59,260 nucleotides of DNA from positions 1-59,260 of the forward strand of contig JAMOQI010000015.1 in the NCBI GenBank assembly GCA_027064095.1. The letters run 5' to 3'. The position numbers and the translations under genes were made by a program. The notes beneath the pieces were generated by a model. That model saw nothing but the letters and a program-made list of their open reading frames with translations, made no database searches and was not told the origin of the DNA. Positions 36,920 through 46,046 of the stretch are shown piece after piece; position 1 is the first letter of the stretch, and the number at the start of each line of letters is the position of its first letter. This DNA is from Bacteroidales bacterium (GTDB taxonomy: Bacteria; Bacteroidota; Bacteroidia; Bacteroidales; UBA1556).

Positions 36920-37687
36920 ATGGAAATTATAAAATCAGAAAATTTAGTATATAAGAAAACTTCTGCTATGACGGATAAGGAGTTGAGCTATTGTCCAGGT
37001 TGTGGACATGGAACTGCTCACCGTATTACTATGGAGGTTTTAGAAGAAATGGGTGCAATACAAGATACTATTGGAGTAGCTCCTGTAGGTTGTTCTGTGC
37101 TTGCTTATGAGTTTATGAACATTGATATGCAAGAAGCTGCTCATGGTAGAGCTCCCGCATTGGCAACAGCTATTAAAAGATTGTGGCCATCAAAATATGT
37201 GTTTACCTACCAAGGTGATGGTGACTTAGCTGCTATTGGTACTGCCGAAACTATTCATGCTTGTAATAGAGGCGAAAATATTGTTATTATCTTTATCAAT
37301 AATGGTATTTACGGAATGACCGGTGGACAAATGGCACCTACAACTCTTCCAAATATGAAGTCCTCAACCTCTCCTTATGGTCGTGATGAAGCTATGATGG
37401 GACATCCTCTTAAAATAACAGAACTTATAGCTAACTTGCCAGGAGTACATTTTGTGACTCGTCAGGCAGTGCATAAGCCAGGTCATGTGCGTAAAGCTAA
37501 GAAAGCTATTAAAAAAGCTTTTGAGCAGTCTTATGCAAAGAAAGGTCTTTGTTTTGTAGAGATTGTTTCTAACTGTAATTCAGGTTGGAAAATGACTCCA
37601 AATGATGCAAACCAATGGATGGAAGATAATATGTTCCCTTACTATCCTTTAGGTGATATTAAAGTGGACGGTCAATTAGTAAAATAA
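36920..37687 (+). CDS. 2-oxoacid:ferredoxin oxidoreductase, beta (TPP-binding) subunit
   Basis: This 255-residue subunit has a first cluster motif (YCPGCGHGTAHRI) and APVGCSVLAYEF. The thiamine-diphosphate motif is GDGDLAAIGTAE followed by FINNGIYGMTGGQMAPTTLP. It is shorter than KorB at 14308-15333, lacking its C-terminal extension, and clearly a distinct paralogue. It is third in the delta-alpha-beta-gamma operon. Confidence 0.9.
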   Translation: MEIIKSENLVYKKTSAMTDKELSYCPGCGHGTAHRITMEVLEEMGAIQDTIGVAPVGCSVLAYEFMNIDMQEAAHGRAPALATAIKRLWPSKYVFTYQGDGDLAAIGTAETIHACNRGENIVIIFINNGIYGMTGGQMAPTTLPNMKSSTSPYGRDEAMMGHPLKITELIANLPGVHFVTRQAVHKPGHVRKAKKAIKKAFEQSYAKKGLCFVEIVSNCNSGWKMTPNDANQWMEDNMFPYYPLGDIKVDGQLVK

Positions 37688-37705
37688 TTATAAAACTAAG
37701 AAATT

Positions 37706-38257
37706 ATGACTGAAGAAATAATCATAGCCGGATTTGGAGGACAAGGTGTACTTTCAATGGGTAAAATTCTTGCATACTCAGGAATTATGCAAGATCAAGA
37801 AGTTAGTTGGATGCCTGCTTATGGGCCAGAAATGCGTGGTGGTACTGCCAACGTTACTGTTATTATTAGCGACGATAGAATTAATTCTCCTGTATTGAAT
37901 TCTTATGATACAGCAATTATTCTTAACCAACAATCTATGGATAAATTTGAGAAAACAGTGAAACCGGGTGGTTTACTATTGTATGATCCAAATGGAATTT
38001 CTAAACATCCTTCACGAAAGGATATTAATATTTATCAAATTGAAGGTGCTGCAGAAGCTGCACGCCTTAAGTCCGGTAAAACATTTAATATGGTTGTTTT
38101 AGGAGCTTTTCTTAAATTGAAACCTATAGTGGAATTTGATAATGTAATTAAGGGATTGAAGAAATCTCTTCCTGAACGTTATCATCATCTTATTCCAATG
38201 AATGAAACTGCTATTAAAAGTGGAATGAAAATAGTAAAAGAAATCCAGAAATTATAA
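37706..38257 (+). CDS. 2-oxoacid:ferredoxin oxidoreductase, gamma subunit
   Basis: This 183-residue gamma subunit begins EIIIAGFGGQGVLSMGKILAY. It contains SWMPAYGPEMRGGTANVTVI, the CoA-binding-side motif of the family. It corresponds to the N-terminal domain of the fused KorA at 12464-14308, here as a free protein. It is the last gene of the operon, closed by a near-perfect bidirectional terminator. Confidence 0.92.
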   Translation: MTEEIIIAGFGGQGVLSMGKILAYSGIMQDQEVSWMPAYGPEMRGGTANVTVIISDDRINSPVLNSYDTAIILNQQSMDKFEKTVKPGGLLLYDPNGISKHPSRKDINIYQIEGAAEAARLKSGKTFNMVVLGAFLKLKPIVEFDNVIKGLKKSLPERYHHLIPMNETAIKSGMKIVKEIQKL

Positions 38258-38282
38258 TATTTCTGAATTGTGATATTAATAT

Positions 38283-38320
38283 AAAACAGCCTCTCCTAAC
38301 TATTTAGGAGAGGCTGTTTT
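38283..38320. terminator. Strong bidirectional terminator
   Basis: A perfect 17-bp stem (38283-38299 with 38304-38320) with a 4-nt loop has A-tract and T-tract flanks. It lies between the oxidoreductase operon and the convergent acyl-CoA synthetase gene. Confidence 0.93.
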
Positions 38321-38553
38321 GGTTTTCTTTATTTATGGATATTCCTTATATATCAGTTGTTAATTCGTATTATTCATCGTTTAATAATAACTTCTTGTTT
38401 ATGTTATTGTTTTATAGTAGATTTATAAGATAACTATATATTCTCATGTTATTCAAATTTAGTATATGTTGGTAATTTTTTACGCCATGCATCTACACAC
38501 AAAGCTATAATTATGAATATTGCAGGTTAAATCAATAAAATTCTATTTATTAT

Positions 38554-40464
38554 TTATTTTCCATTAATAATAGCCTCAATATTTTTATCATTATCAATTT
38601 TCTTGCCTTCTGCAGTGTTTATAAACTCTAATAAATCGCTATATCTTTCCACAACTTTCCCCCTCACCATTTTCATAGTAGAATTTAGTAATTTGTTTTC
38701 TTCGGTAAAACCTTCACTAATAATCCCTACAGAAGCAGGAATCCATCTATATGGAAACATGTTTTCGTACTTTCCATCAGGTAAATAAGCATCAATCTCT
38801 TCCTGAATAATTAAAGCTGCTTTTTTAGCACCATCGCTTGTTTTAATGTCTAATCCGGATTCAGCTACTTTACTTGATAAAGCACTATAATTTGGATATA
38901 AAATGGATGATGTGTAATTATTCTGATTATTGTAAAGCATTACCTGATCAATATATTTTGACTGTTCAACTAAAGTTTCTTCAATACCTTCAGGGCTGTA
39001 TTTTTCACCATCATTACCAATTAAAAGGCTTTTAAATCTTCCGAGTACATATAGAAATCCATCTTTGTCCATATAACCCATATCGCCAGTATAAAGCCAG
39101 CCATCTTTTATTGTTTCTTTAGTAGCTTTTTCATTTTTCCAATAACCCTTCATAATATTTTCCCCTCTAACAACAATCTCGCCTTTTTTTCCTAAAGGAA
39201 GTTCATTGCCGTCGTTATCGCATATTTTAAGGTCTAAATTTTTTACTAGAAATCCTGAAGACCCTAACTTGTGCCTCTTTGGTGCATTCGAAGAAATTAT
39301 AGGTGCTGATTCTGATAGCCCATATCCTTGGTACATTGGTATTCCTATAGCATAAAAGAATTTTTGTAATTCAATATCAAGTAGTGCTCCGCCTCCAATA
39401 AAAAATTCAAGTTTTCCTCCAAAACCTTCACGTATTTTTGAAAACAAAATCTTATCATAAAGCCATAACAAAGGTTTTTTGAGTTTAAGCATACCTTTGC
39501 CTTTATCCCAACCAATTCCATTATATTCATAAGCAAGATTTAAGGCTTTATTAAAAAGTTTTTCAACTTTAGGACCTTTATCTTTTATTCCTTTTTCGAT
39601 ATTTTTTTTAAAATTCTTAGCAAGAGCAGGTACACTTAATATAAATGTAGGTTTTGCTTCTTTTATGTTTTTAGGAATATTTCGTAATGTTTCCATTGGT
39701 GTTCTCCCTAGCTCAACAACTGATAAACTTGCACCATTATCTATTAAGGTATATAGTCCTACTGTGTGACCAAAGGAATGATCCCATGGTAGTATTAAAA
39801 GTGAAGAATAATATTCAGGAACTGTTAATAATGTTTTTGCTTGTTCAACATTAGCAGTATAATTTCTATGGGTTAGCATTATACCTTTTGGGTCTGCTGT
39901 GGTTCCTGAGGTGTAACTAATATTAGCTATATCATCTTTGTGAATGGAATTCCATGTCTTACTAAATTCAGTTTCTTTATTTTTTAAGTATTTTGCTCCA
40001 TTTGTAATAATATCATTATATGAAATTTCATTTTTCTCTAGCTTAATATCTTCATTGTCAATTATTACAATAATATTTTTAACATCCTTAAGCTCATCTA
40101 ATATTTGTCTGATTTTAGGTAGTTGGCGCTCAGAAACTACAATCACTGAACAACCGCTGTGCTTAATTCTAAAAGCTAAGTCTGCAGGTTCATTAATTTT
40201 TATAGATAAAGGAACATTGATAGCACCTATATATAGCATTCCTAGTTCTGATATTAACCATTCACTTCGCCCTTCTGAAAGTAAAGCTAATCTATCACCA
40301 TGCTTAATTCCTAAATCTATTAAACCATTAGCAAAATTATAAACTCTGGATTTGATTTCACTGTAAGTTATTGGTTGATAAATTTTAGTACTGTCTTTTT
40401 CTAAAACAAGTGTATTATTAGGAAATTGGTTTACACTTTTCTCAAATAACTGTGGTATTGTCAT
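38554..40464 (-). CDS. AMP-binding long-chain acyl-CoA synthetase family protein
   Basis: This 636-residue adenylating enzyme activates fatty acids to acyl-CoA through an acyl-AMP. Motifs are YTSGTTADPKGIMLTHRNY (P-loop), YQGYGLSESAPIIS (A5), GWLYTGDMGYMDKDGFLYVLGR (A7-A8, outlined) and the C-terminal K-rich FTEENKLLNSTMKMVRGK. Chain length is unknown. There is no signal or membrane segment. It is monocistronic, with 170 bases to the upstream OmpA gene, whose terminator lies between. Confidence 0.9.
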   Translation of the reverse strand: MTIPQLFEKSVNQFPNNTLVLEKDSTKIYQPITYSEIKSRVYNFANGLIDLGIKHGDRLALLSEGRSEWLISELGMLYIGAINVPLSIKINEPADLAFRIKHSGCSVIVVSERQLPKIRQILDELKDVKNIIVIIDNEDIKLEKNEISYNDIITNGAKYLKNKETEFSKTWNSIHKDDIANISYTSGTTADPKGIMLTHRNYTANVEQAKTLLTVPEYYSSLLILPWDHSFGHTVGLYTLIDNGASLSVVELGRTPMETLRNIPKNIKEAKPTFILSVPALAKNFKKNIEKGIKDKGPKVEKLFNKALNLAYEYNGIGWDKGKGMLKLKKPLLWLYDKILFSKIREGFGGKLEFFIGGGALLDIELQKFFYAIGIPMYQGYGLSESAPIISSNAPKRHKLGSSGFLVKNLDLKICDNDGNELPLGKKGEIVVRGENIMKGYWKNEKATKETIKDGWLYTGDMGYMDKDGFLYVLGRFKSLLIGNDGEKYSPEGIEETLVEQSKYIDQVMLYNNQNNYTSSILYPNYSALSSKVAESGLDIKTSDGAKKAALIIQEEIDAYLPDGKYENMFPYRWIPASVGIISEGFTEENKLLNSTMKMVRGKVVERYSDLLEFINTAEGKKIDNDKNIEAIINGK

Positions 40465-40582
40465 AATAATAGAATTTTAATAAAAGTAAATGCTAATATA
40501 ATAAATTATATAATGGTAACTATTTAAATTTATGTGTTGATTATCAGTCAATTATTTATTGATAAATGTAATAATTGTAAAA

Positions 40583-40615
40583 AAAAAGTCACTTGAGTTA
40601 CTCAAATGACTTTTT
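40583..40615 (-). terminator. Terminator of the OmpA-family gene
   Basis: A 15-bp stem with one C-A mismatch (40583-40597 with 40601-40615) has a 3-nt loop. On the minus strand a run of T follows. Confidence 0.88.
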
Positions 40616-40634
40616 AAATATTATTTTGTTAAAC

Positions 40635-41993
40635 TTATTGAATTAGAGAGAAGTCAACACGTCTATTAGCATGGTCGTGTTTAGGGAACAATAAGTATCT
40701 TTTTCCATTAGGCTGTATATCTAATCTACTTGGATCAATACCATATTCTTCTGTAAGAATTTTTTTAGCTTTATTACAACGTCTTAAACTAAGATCTTCA
40801 TTATATTTATCAGAAGCGTGTTTGTCACAATTACCTGAGATTAATATTCTAGCATCAGGGTATTGCTTCATGTATATAGCTACATTTATTAATGTAAATT
40901 CTCCTGTAGAGTCAATAATGGTTTTGTCATATTCAAAGTATATAGGGCTAAAGAAAATTGCAGGGGCATTATTTTTTTGTGCTGGAGCCACACCAGCAGC
41001 AATTGTTGGTTCACCTGTTGCAGAATCAGGACTAATAATTGCAATTCCTTGGAAGTTTACAATTGAGCCTTTAGGACTATCAAGTTCCAAATCTCTACAA
41101 TCAGGGACTTTATCACCATCGCCATCTACAGTAGATGTGTCACATGGATTAATCTTATTTTTTTCTGCACAACATTTTTGAACAGAGTCAATATTATTAC
41201 CCATATCTACAATCTTATCCTCTATAGCTTTAACATAATCAGGTTTCGGGTTCCACTTATATGCATCATCATATTTACCAAAAGTATAATGTAAACCTAG
41301 AGAAACATGACTATAATTATCAAGTTCTGATAATACAACAAACTTTGCATCTAAATCATCAACAGGAGTATTTGTAAGTCCTATTTCTAAAAATATATCT
41401 AAACCTTTCGTTAATCGATATCCTATAATAGAACCAACGTCAATACAAGATGTAAATTTCATATTAGTCTTATCTCCATTCATATCATAGCCAACATTTC
41501 CTATAATATTATCATTTACATCATATAATATACTTCTGTATCCAAAGAAACCTGCACCTACATACACTGTAGCATTCCATTTTTTATTATATCTATAGGG
41601 TGCTATTATATTTGTCATGTTTAAAGTGAAGTCCAACTGCAAGTCCATTTCATTAGCTTTAAACCAGTCGTCATTTCTTTGAGAAAACATTTGACCAGTA
41701 TTAAAGTTTATTCTAGCACCAAATCTTTGATTAAACTCTCTTCCTACCTTAGCACCAAGCATCCAATTAAACTTGCCTTTTTTACCAGTTCCTGGGAAAT
41801 AGGTATGTTCTGCAATGTCTCCAAAGAACTGATAGACACCAAACATACCTCCAACATACCATCTATTGTAATCAACATGGTTAGTGTCCGTCCATGGGAC
41901 GTCAGAACTTGAGGCTTGAGCACTAACTTTCCCCGAAAAAATAAACAAGCTGGCAAAAATAAAAATGCCAGAAAGCGATAAAAGTTTTTTCAT
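40635..41993 (-). CDS. Outer membrane beta-barrel protein with OmpA peptidoglycan-binding domain
   Basis: This 452-residue protein has a signal peptide (MKKLLSLSGIFIFASLFIFS...VSAQA). An N-terminal barrel-like region follows (RWYVGGMFGVYQFFGDIAEH; FNWMLGAKVGREFNQRFGAR; alternating Tyr/Trp-rich strands to about 250). A short acidic calcium-loop linker is DTSTVDGDGDKVPDCRD. The C-terminal OmpA domain contains IYFEYDKTIIDSTGE, ILISGNCDKHASDKYNEDLS and HDHANRRVDFSLIQ. It probably tethers the outer membrane to peptidoglycan. It is divergent from the SPOR-like gene, each having its own -7 box. Confidence 0.88.
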   Translation of the reverse strand: MKKLLSLSGIFIFASLFIFSGKVSAQASSSDVPWTDTNHVDYNRWYVGGMFGVYQFFGDIAEHTYFPGTGKKGKFNWMLGAKVGREFNQRFGARINFNTGQMFSQRNDDWFKANEMDLQLDFTLNMTNIIAPYRYNKKWNATVYVGAGFFGYRSILYDVNDNIIGNVGYDMNGDKTNMKFTSCIDVGSIIGYRLTKGLDIFLEIGLTNTPVDDLDAKFVVLSELDNYSHVSLGLHYTFGKYDDAYKWNPKPDYVKAIEDKIVDMGNNIDSVQKCCAEKNKINPCDTSTVDGDGDKVPDCRDLELDSPKGSIVNFQGIAIISPDSATGEPTIAAGVAPAQKNNAPAIFFSPIYFEYDKTIIDSTGEFTLINVAIYMKQYPDARILISGNCDKHASDKYNEDLSLRRCNKAKKILTEEYGIDPSRLDIQPNGKRYLLFPKHDHANRRVDFSLIQ

Positions 41994-42035
41994 GTTATTA
42001 GATTAATATAAATATTTTATATAGTAATTAAAAAG

Positions 42036-42043
42036 CAAAAATA
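42036..42043 (-). promoter_or_regulatory. -7 promoter element for the OmpA-family gene
   Basis: The minus strand reads TATTTTTG (TAnnTTTG), 42 bases upstream of the ATG at 41993. Confidence 0.55.
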
Positions 42044-42094
42044 CAATAATTTATATTAAAAAAAATTTTTTTTTCATTATGATTTAAATTATTA

Positions 42095-42102
42095 TATATT
42101 TG
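42095..42102 (+). promoter_or_regulatory. -7 promoter element for the SPOR-like gene
   Basis: TATATTTG is an exact TAnnTTTG match, 48 bases before the ATG at 42151. Confidence 0.55.
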
Positions 42103-42150
42103 TACTCTAAATAAATAATCAATTGCTAAATTATTAATATCAATTTTATT

Positions 42151-43914
42151 ATGAAAAGAATAATTACTTCAGTATTGTTAATGCCATTATTATTTCTATT
42201 GCCTACTAATTTATTAGCTCAAGATGAATTAGTTGCAAAGAATTACATGTGGGATGTAAGTCTTAATATGGGCTCTGGTTTATTATGGGGAGATGCAGCT
42301 ACAAGTGCAAGCCCATTTTCCAGATGGTTTAGTAAAGAATCTAATTTCACCTATGGACTGACCTTAAAACGTAAATTATCGAATGTATTTAGGTTACAAG
42401 TTGCTTTTCAAAAGGGAATGTTGAGTGGAGAAAGAACAAAATGGAGTGGAGATCAGTATCATGCTGTTATTAACTCTGTCACTGATTATTATGATTATCA
42501 TTTGGGGTTAGATGTGGATTTTACATCACTTTTTGGATTTAAAGAAGATAGATTTATGTCTGTTTACGCATTTGGTGGTATAGGAATGATAAATTATAAA
42601 GCTAGTAGTTTTGCTGATGCTGTTTTATTCAGTAATGTAAATTCCAGTACAATGATTATCCCATGGGGTGGAGGGCTTAGATTTAGATTTGATGAGCGAT
42701 GGAGTGCTTATATTGAATCTAATTTTAGAAATACTTTTGTTGATGACATTGATGCATATGTTGGTTTAGGAACGGATGTTAATGATATATATTCCATTAC
42801 TGGTATTGGTGTAACTTATAGGTTTGGTCAGAAAAAAGTGAAGAAACCTAAAGTGGAAATTGCACCTGTTGAACCTGTTGATACTACACTTGCACAAGTG
42901 TCTATACCTACGAATATTGTTTATAATTCTACTATTCCTGCTGAAGTTGAACCTAATTCCGAATATCAGGTTAATACTATAATACAAAAAGGAGACATAG
43001 AAGGGGAGGGACAATATAGTCTTGTAATTCCTAATGATTTTTATGTGTCGGATGTTAGTGTTAACACTGGCAAAGTAAGTCAAGATAGTACCCATCTTAT
43101 TGTAAATTGGGATAATATTTCTGGCGAACAATTGGCAATATCATATAAGCTTAGCTCCGGAGGGTTAGAAGAAGATAGCTATATATTTAATAGCAGTTTT
43201 AGCTATAATGAAAATGGTGAGAGTAAAATGAAAACTTTTAGTGATAGGGTTAATCTTAAACCAAGTATTATTGCTAATAATGATGTTACAAATCAAACTA
43301 CAGAGGCTAATAATAGCAAGAATAACGCTACACAAGAAGAAAACAATGCAGAAGTAATTGCAATTACTCCTAAACCTATTACTCCAGCTTTAGAATATAG
43401 AGTGCAGGTGGCAGCTGTATTTGGAGGAACAACTTCTAAAAGATTGCTTAAAAAACAATTAGGTTTACAAGAAGACGTTCAAGAGGATCCTTATAAGAAT
43501 TCATATCGTTATACTATAGGTAATTATAAAACTTACGCTGAAGCTGCTCAAAATAAAGCATTGTCGAAGGTAAGAGGAGCTTATGTAGTTGTTTTTAAAG
43601 ATGGTAAATATATTGGTGGACTTGAGAAAACTAATACTGATATTATGGATAAAAATGGAACTTTTGAGACTGGTGATACATATAAAGTTCAGATTGCGGC
43701 TTCTAAGGGAAGAACATATTCTATTGCTAAATTAGCATATAAGTATGGTTTACAGCAGAATGAGATTATGGAAGATGAGATAAGTGGTTGGTATCAATAT
43801 ACTGTTGGTAAATTCCGTACTGCTGATGAAGCAAAAGAATTATTGAAAGAAATTCAGCTTAAAGTTCCTAAAGCATATATTGTTAAATTTGTTGATAAGA
43901 AAAGAACAAAATAG
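42151..43914 (+). CDS. Outer membrane barrel protein with two C-terminal SPOR-like repeats
   Basis: This 587-residue protein has a signal peptide (MKRIITSVLLMPLLFLLPTN...LLAQ). A barrel-like domain to about 230 ends TGIGVTYRFGQKKVKKPK. A Pro/Val linker and an Ig-like or adhesion-type middle (about 245-375) follow. Two related C-terminal repeats come last, beginning YRVQVAAVFGGTTSKR and YKVQIAASKGRTYSIA. Each has a YTIGNYKTYAEA or YTVGKFRTADEA motif, the RNP-like pattern of SPOR domains that bind denuded peptidoglycan. The middle region is not recognised. It is divergent from an OmpA-domain barrel and upstream of an OmpA-TPR lipoprotein, making an envelope cluster. Confidence 0.8.
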   Translation: MKRIITSVLLMPLLFLLPTNLLAQDELVAKNYMWDVSLNMGSGLLWGDAATSASPFSRWFSKESNFTYGLTLKRKLSNVFRLQVAFQKGMLSGERTKWSGDQYHAVINSVTDYYDYHLGLDVDFTSLFGFKEDRFMSVYAFGGIGMINYKASSFADAVLFSNVNSSTMIIPWGGGLRFRFDERWSAYIESNFRNTFVDDIDAYVGLGTDVNDIYSITGIGVTYRFGQKKVKKPKVEIAPVEPVDTTLAQVSIPTNIVYNSTIPAEVEPNSEYQVNTIIQKGDIEGEGQYSLVIPNDFYVSDVSVNTGKVSQDSTHLIVNWDNISGEQLAISYKLSSGGLEEDSYIFNSSFSYNENGESKMKTFSDRVNLKPSIIANNDVTNQTTEANNSKNNATQEENNAEVIAITPKPITPALEYRVQVAAVFGGTTSKRLLKKQLGLQEDVQEDPYKNSYRYTIGNYKTYAEAAQNKALSKVRGAYVVVFKDGKYIGGLEKTNTDIMDKNGTFETGDTYKVQIAASKGRTYSIAKLAYKYGLQQNEIMEDEISGWYQYTVGKFRTADEAKELLKEIQLKVPKAYIVKFVDKKRTK

Positions 43915-43949
43915 GTATTTTAATCTAAAATATACCGCATAATTATCAC

Positions 43950-43976
43950 AAAGCCTGCATATTTGCAGGCTTTTTT
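43950..43976 (+). terminator. Terminator of the SPOR-like gene
   Basis: A perfect 10-bp stem AAAGCCTGCA/TGCAGGCTTT with a TATT loop runs into TTTTTT. Confidence 0.93.
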
Positions 43977-44052
43977 GTAACTTTATTGCAACTAATGTAG
44001 TATAAAATGTTGTTTTTTTGAAAATTTATTTTTTATATATAATTAGTATTTA

Positions 44053-44060
44053 TACATTTG
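44053..44060 (+). promoter_or_regulatory. -7 promoter element for the OmpA-TPR lipoprotein gene
   Basis: TACATTTG is an exact TAnnTTTG match, 67 bases before the ATG at 44128. Confidence 0.55.
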
Positions 44061-44127
44061 CAAATTATTTCAGATAAATAATAACGAATTAGAATTTAAA
44101 CTTAATAGATAATTTAAACAGAGAGAA

Positions 44128-45810
44128 ATGCGCAATTTAAAAACATTATTGGTGATTATGCTTGCAGTTTTTGTAGCAAGCTGTGGAAGCTTAAAGATGC
44201 CAGATCCTTATCATGTTAACCCTAATCCGTTAGTAAATAATGGTGGAAAAGTTAGCTTTACAGTGAAGGATACTATACCTGAAAAAGGTTTTCCAAAAAC
44301 AGAAATAGTAAAATTAGAGCCATACTTAAAATATGATGGTGGTACTTTAGCACTAAAACCTATGATGCTTAAAGGTGAAAAAGCCGCAGGTGAAGGTACA
44401 GTTATTAACTTTAAAACCGGTGCCCCTATAACATATACCGACGTTTTTGATTATAAGCCAGAGATGCAAGTTTCTGATTTGTATGTTAAAGTGACATCTT
44501 TAAAAGGTGGAAAAGAAACTCCAGTTGCGGATGTCAAAATTGCTTCCGGTATAATTATTACTTCAACAAGAGTTGGTCATGGTGAAGATGCTCAATTAGC
44601 TGCTCATATGTATGAGAAAGAAACTATTGTTTCTACTTCAGCTAAATTATACTTCGATTATAATAAGTCTAACCTTAACATGGGGTTAAAGCTTAATAAA
44701 GATTCTAAAAAAGATATTGATTCTCTTAAGGAATTTATCGCTTTAGGATGGAAAATAAAAGATGTAAATGTTAATGCATGGGCATCTCCAGAAGGCGAAT
44801 TAACACTTAATCAAGAACTTTCTGACGAGCGTGGTGCTGTTGCTAAGAAATATATCGCAAAACAAATTAAGAAGATTACCAAAGAAACAGAAACTACTAT
44901 TAATGTTGCTGCTAAGGGTGCAGATTATGATGGTTTTATGGCAGCTTTGAATGCTTCAAATATTGAAGATAAAAATAAAATTTCGAATGTTATTAAATCT
45001 CAAGCTAATAAGTCTGAAAGAGAACAGCAAATTAGAAATATGACAGTTATTTATAAAGAAGTTGAAGACATGTTATCTGTTCTTCGTCGTGCTGAAATGA
45101 CCGTAAATTGCTATGAGCCAAAACGTACTGACGAGCAAATTGCAGCTTTGTCAACTTCTCATCCTGATTCACTTTCAGTAAAAGAACTTTTATATGCTGC
45201 TACATTAACTGAAGATTTGAATACTCAATTAGCAATTTATAAGTCTGCTATCACGAATTATGAAAAGTGTTGGAGAGCATATAATAATGCTGCTGCTGTA
45301 GATATTAAATTAGGTAATACTGAAGAAGCAGCACAATATCTTGAGAAAGCTAACACTCTTAAACCTAATCAAGGTGAAGTAGAGAATAATATGGGTATTT
45401 TAGCTGCATGGAATAAAGATTATGTTGCTGCACAAAAACATTACCAAGCTGCTCAAGCTGCTGGTGTAGATGTTACTTATAATATGGGTGTAGTTAAGAT
45501 GATTAATGGTGACTATGCTGGTGCTGAAAGTGCTTTTGGTTCTAAAAAATGTGATTATAATCTAGCTCTAGCTCAATTAGAGAACGGTAAAACTGCTGAC
45601 GCAACCAAAACTTTAGATTGTGCTGCTAAATCAGGCGAAGTTTATTACTTATTAGCTGTTATTGGAGCGCGTACTAATAATACTTCTATGGTAATAGATA
45701 ATTTGAAAAATGCTATTGATGCTGTTCCTGGTTACAAAAACGAAGCTAAGAAAGACAAAGAGTTTGTAAAATTTGCAAATAATAGTGATTTTATGAATTT
45801 ATTGAAATAG
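44128..45810 (+). CDS. Lipoprotein with OmpA-like and tetratricopeptide regions
   Basis: This 560-residue predicted outer-membrane lipoprotein has the signal MRNLKTLLVIMLAVFVASC with a lipobox cysteine at 19. An N-terminal beta-rich domain (about 30-165) contains FDYKPEMQVSDLYVKV. An OmpA-like stretch follows (KLYFDYNKSNLN ... VNAWASPEGELTLNQELSDER, about 177-300). TPR-type helices come from about 350 (AYNNAAAVDIKLGNTEEAAQYLEKA, NNMGILAAWNKDYVAAQKH). Lysine and alanine content is high. The ligand is unknown. The combination of OmpA and TPR recalls periplasmic anchors such as PorE, but the order and the missing WD40/CRD domains make it a different protein. Confidence 0.78.
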   Translation: MRNLKTLLVIMLAVFVASCGSLKMPDPYHVNPNPLVNNGGKVSFTVKDTIPEKGFPKTEIVKLEPYLKYDGGTLALKPMMLKGEKAAGEGTVINFKTGAPITYTDVFDYKPEMQVSDLYVKVTSLKGGKETPVADVKIASGIIITSTRVGHGEDAQLAAHMYEKETIVSTSAKLYFDYNKSNLNMGLKLNKDSKKDIDSLKEFIALGWKIKDVNVNAWASPEGELTLNQELSDERGAVAKKYIAKQIKKITKETETTINVAAKGADYDGFMAALNASNIEDKNKISNVIKSQANKSEREQQIRNMTVIYKEVEDMLSVLRRAEMTVNCYEPKRTDEQIAALSTSHPDSLSVKELLYAATLTEDLNTQLAIYKSAITNYEKCWRAYNNAAAVDIKLGNTEEAAQYLEKANTLKPNQGEVENNMGILAAWNKDYVAAQKHYQAAQAAGVDVTYNMGVVKMINGDYAGAESAFGSKKCDYNLALAQLENGKTADATKTLDCAAKSGEVYYLLAVIGARTNNTSMVIDNLKNAIDAVPGYKNEAKKDKEFVKFANNSDFMNLLK

Positions 45811-45837
45811 AATATTTAAATTAAAATATACGTATGA

Positions 45838-45864
45838 GGGTGAGCTTTGGCTCACCCTTTTTTT
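45838..45864 (+). terminator. Terminator of the OmpA-TPR lipoprotein gene
   Basis: A perfect 8-bp GC-rich stem GGGTGAGC/GCTCACCC with a TTTG loop is followed by seven T or more. Confidence 0.95.
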
Positions 45865-45906
45865 GTTATTATAATTGCAGTTTAAAATGTATTTACTGAT
45901 TTATTA

Positions 45907-45952
45907 GTTTTTCTTAATCGATAGGAATATATTGTGAATATTCCGAGTTAAA
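45907..45952. repeat. Structured dispersed repeat, copy 3 (terminal module only)
   Basis: This segment matches 10091-10135 and 15612-15656: each begins GTTTT(A/T)CTT and ends with the TTAAA block after a TGTG-loop hairpin. Its H3 stem is a perfect 7 bp (45924-45930 with 45938-45944). Confidence 0.55.
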
Positions 45953-46046
45953 TCATTAGATGTTTTTTGTTGCTTAAAATGTATAATAGTTGGGTTTTGT
46001 TTTGTGTAGATGCAGACCTGTAACGAAATATTGTAAACGTTTTGTA

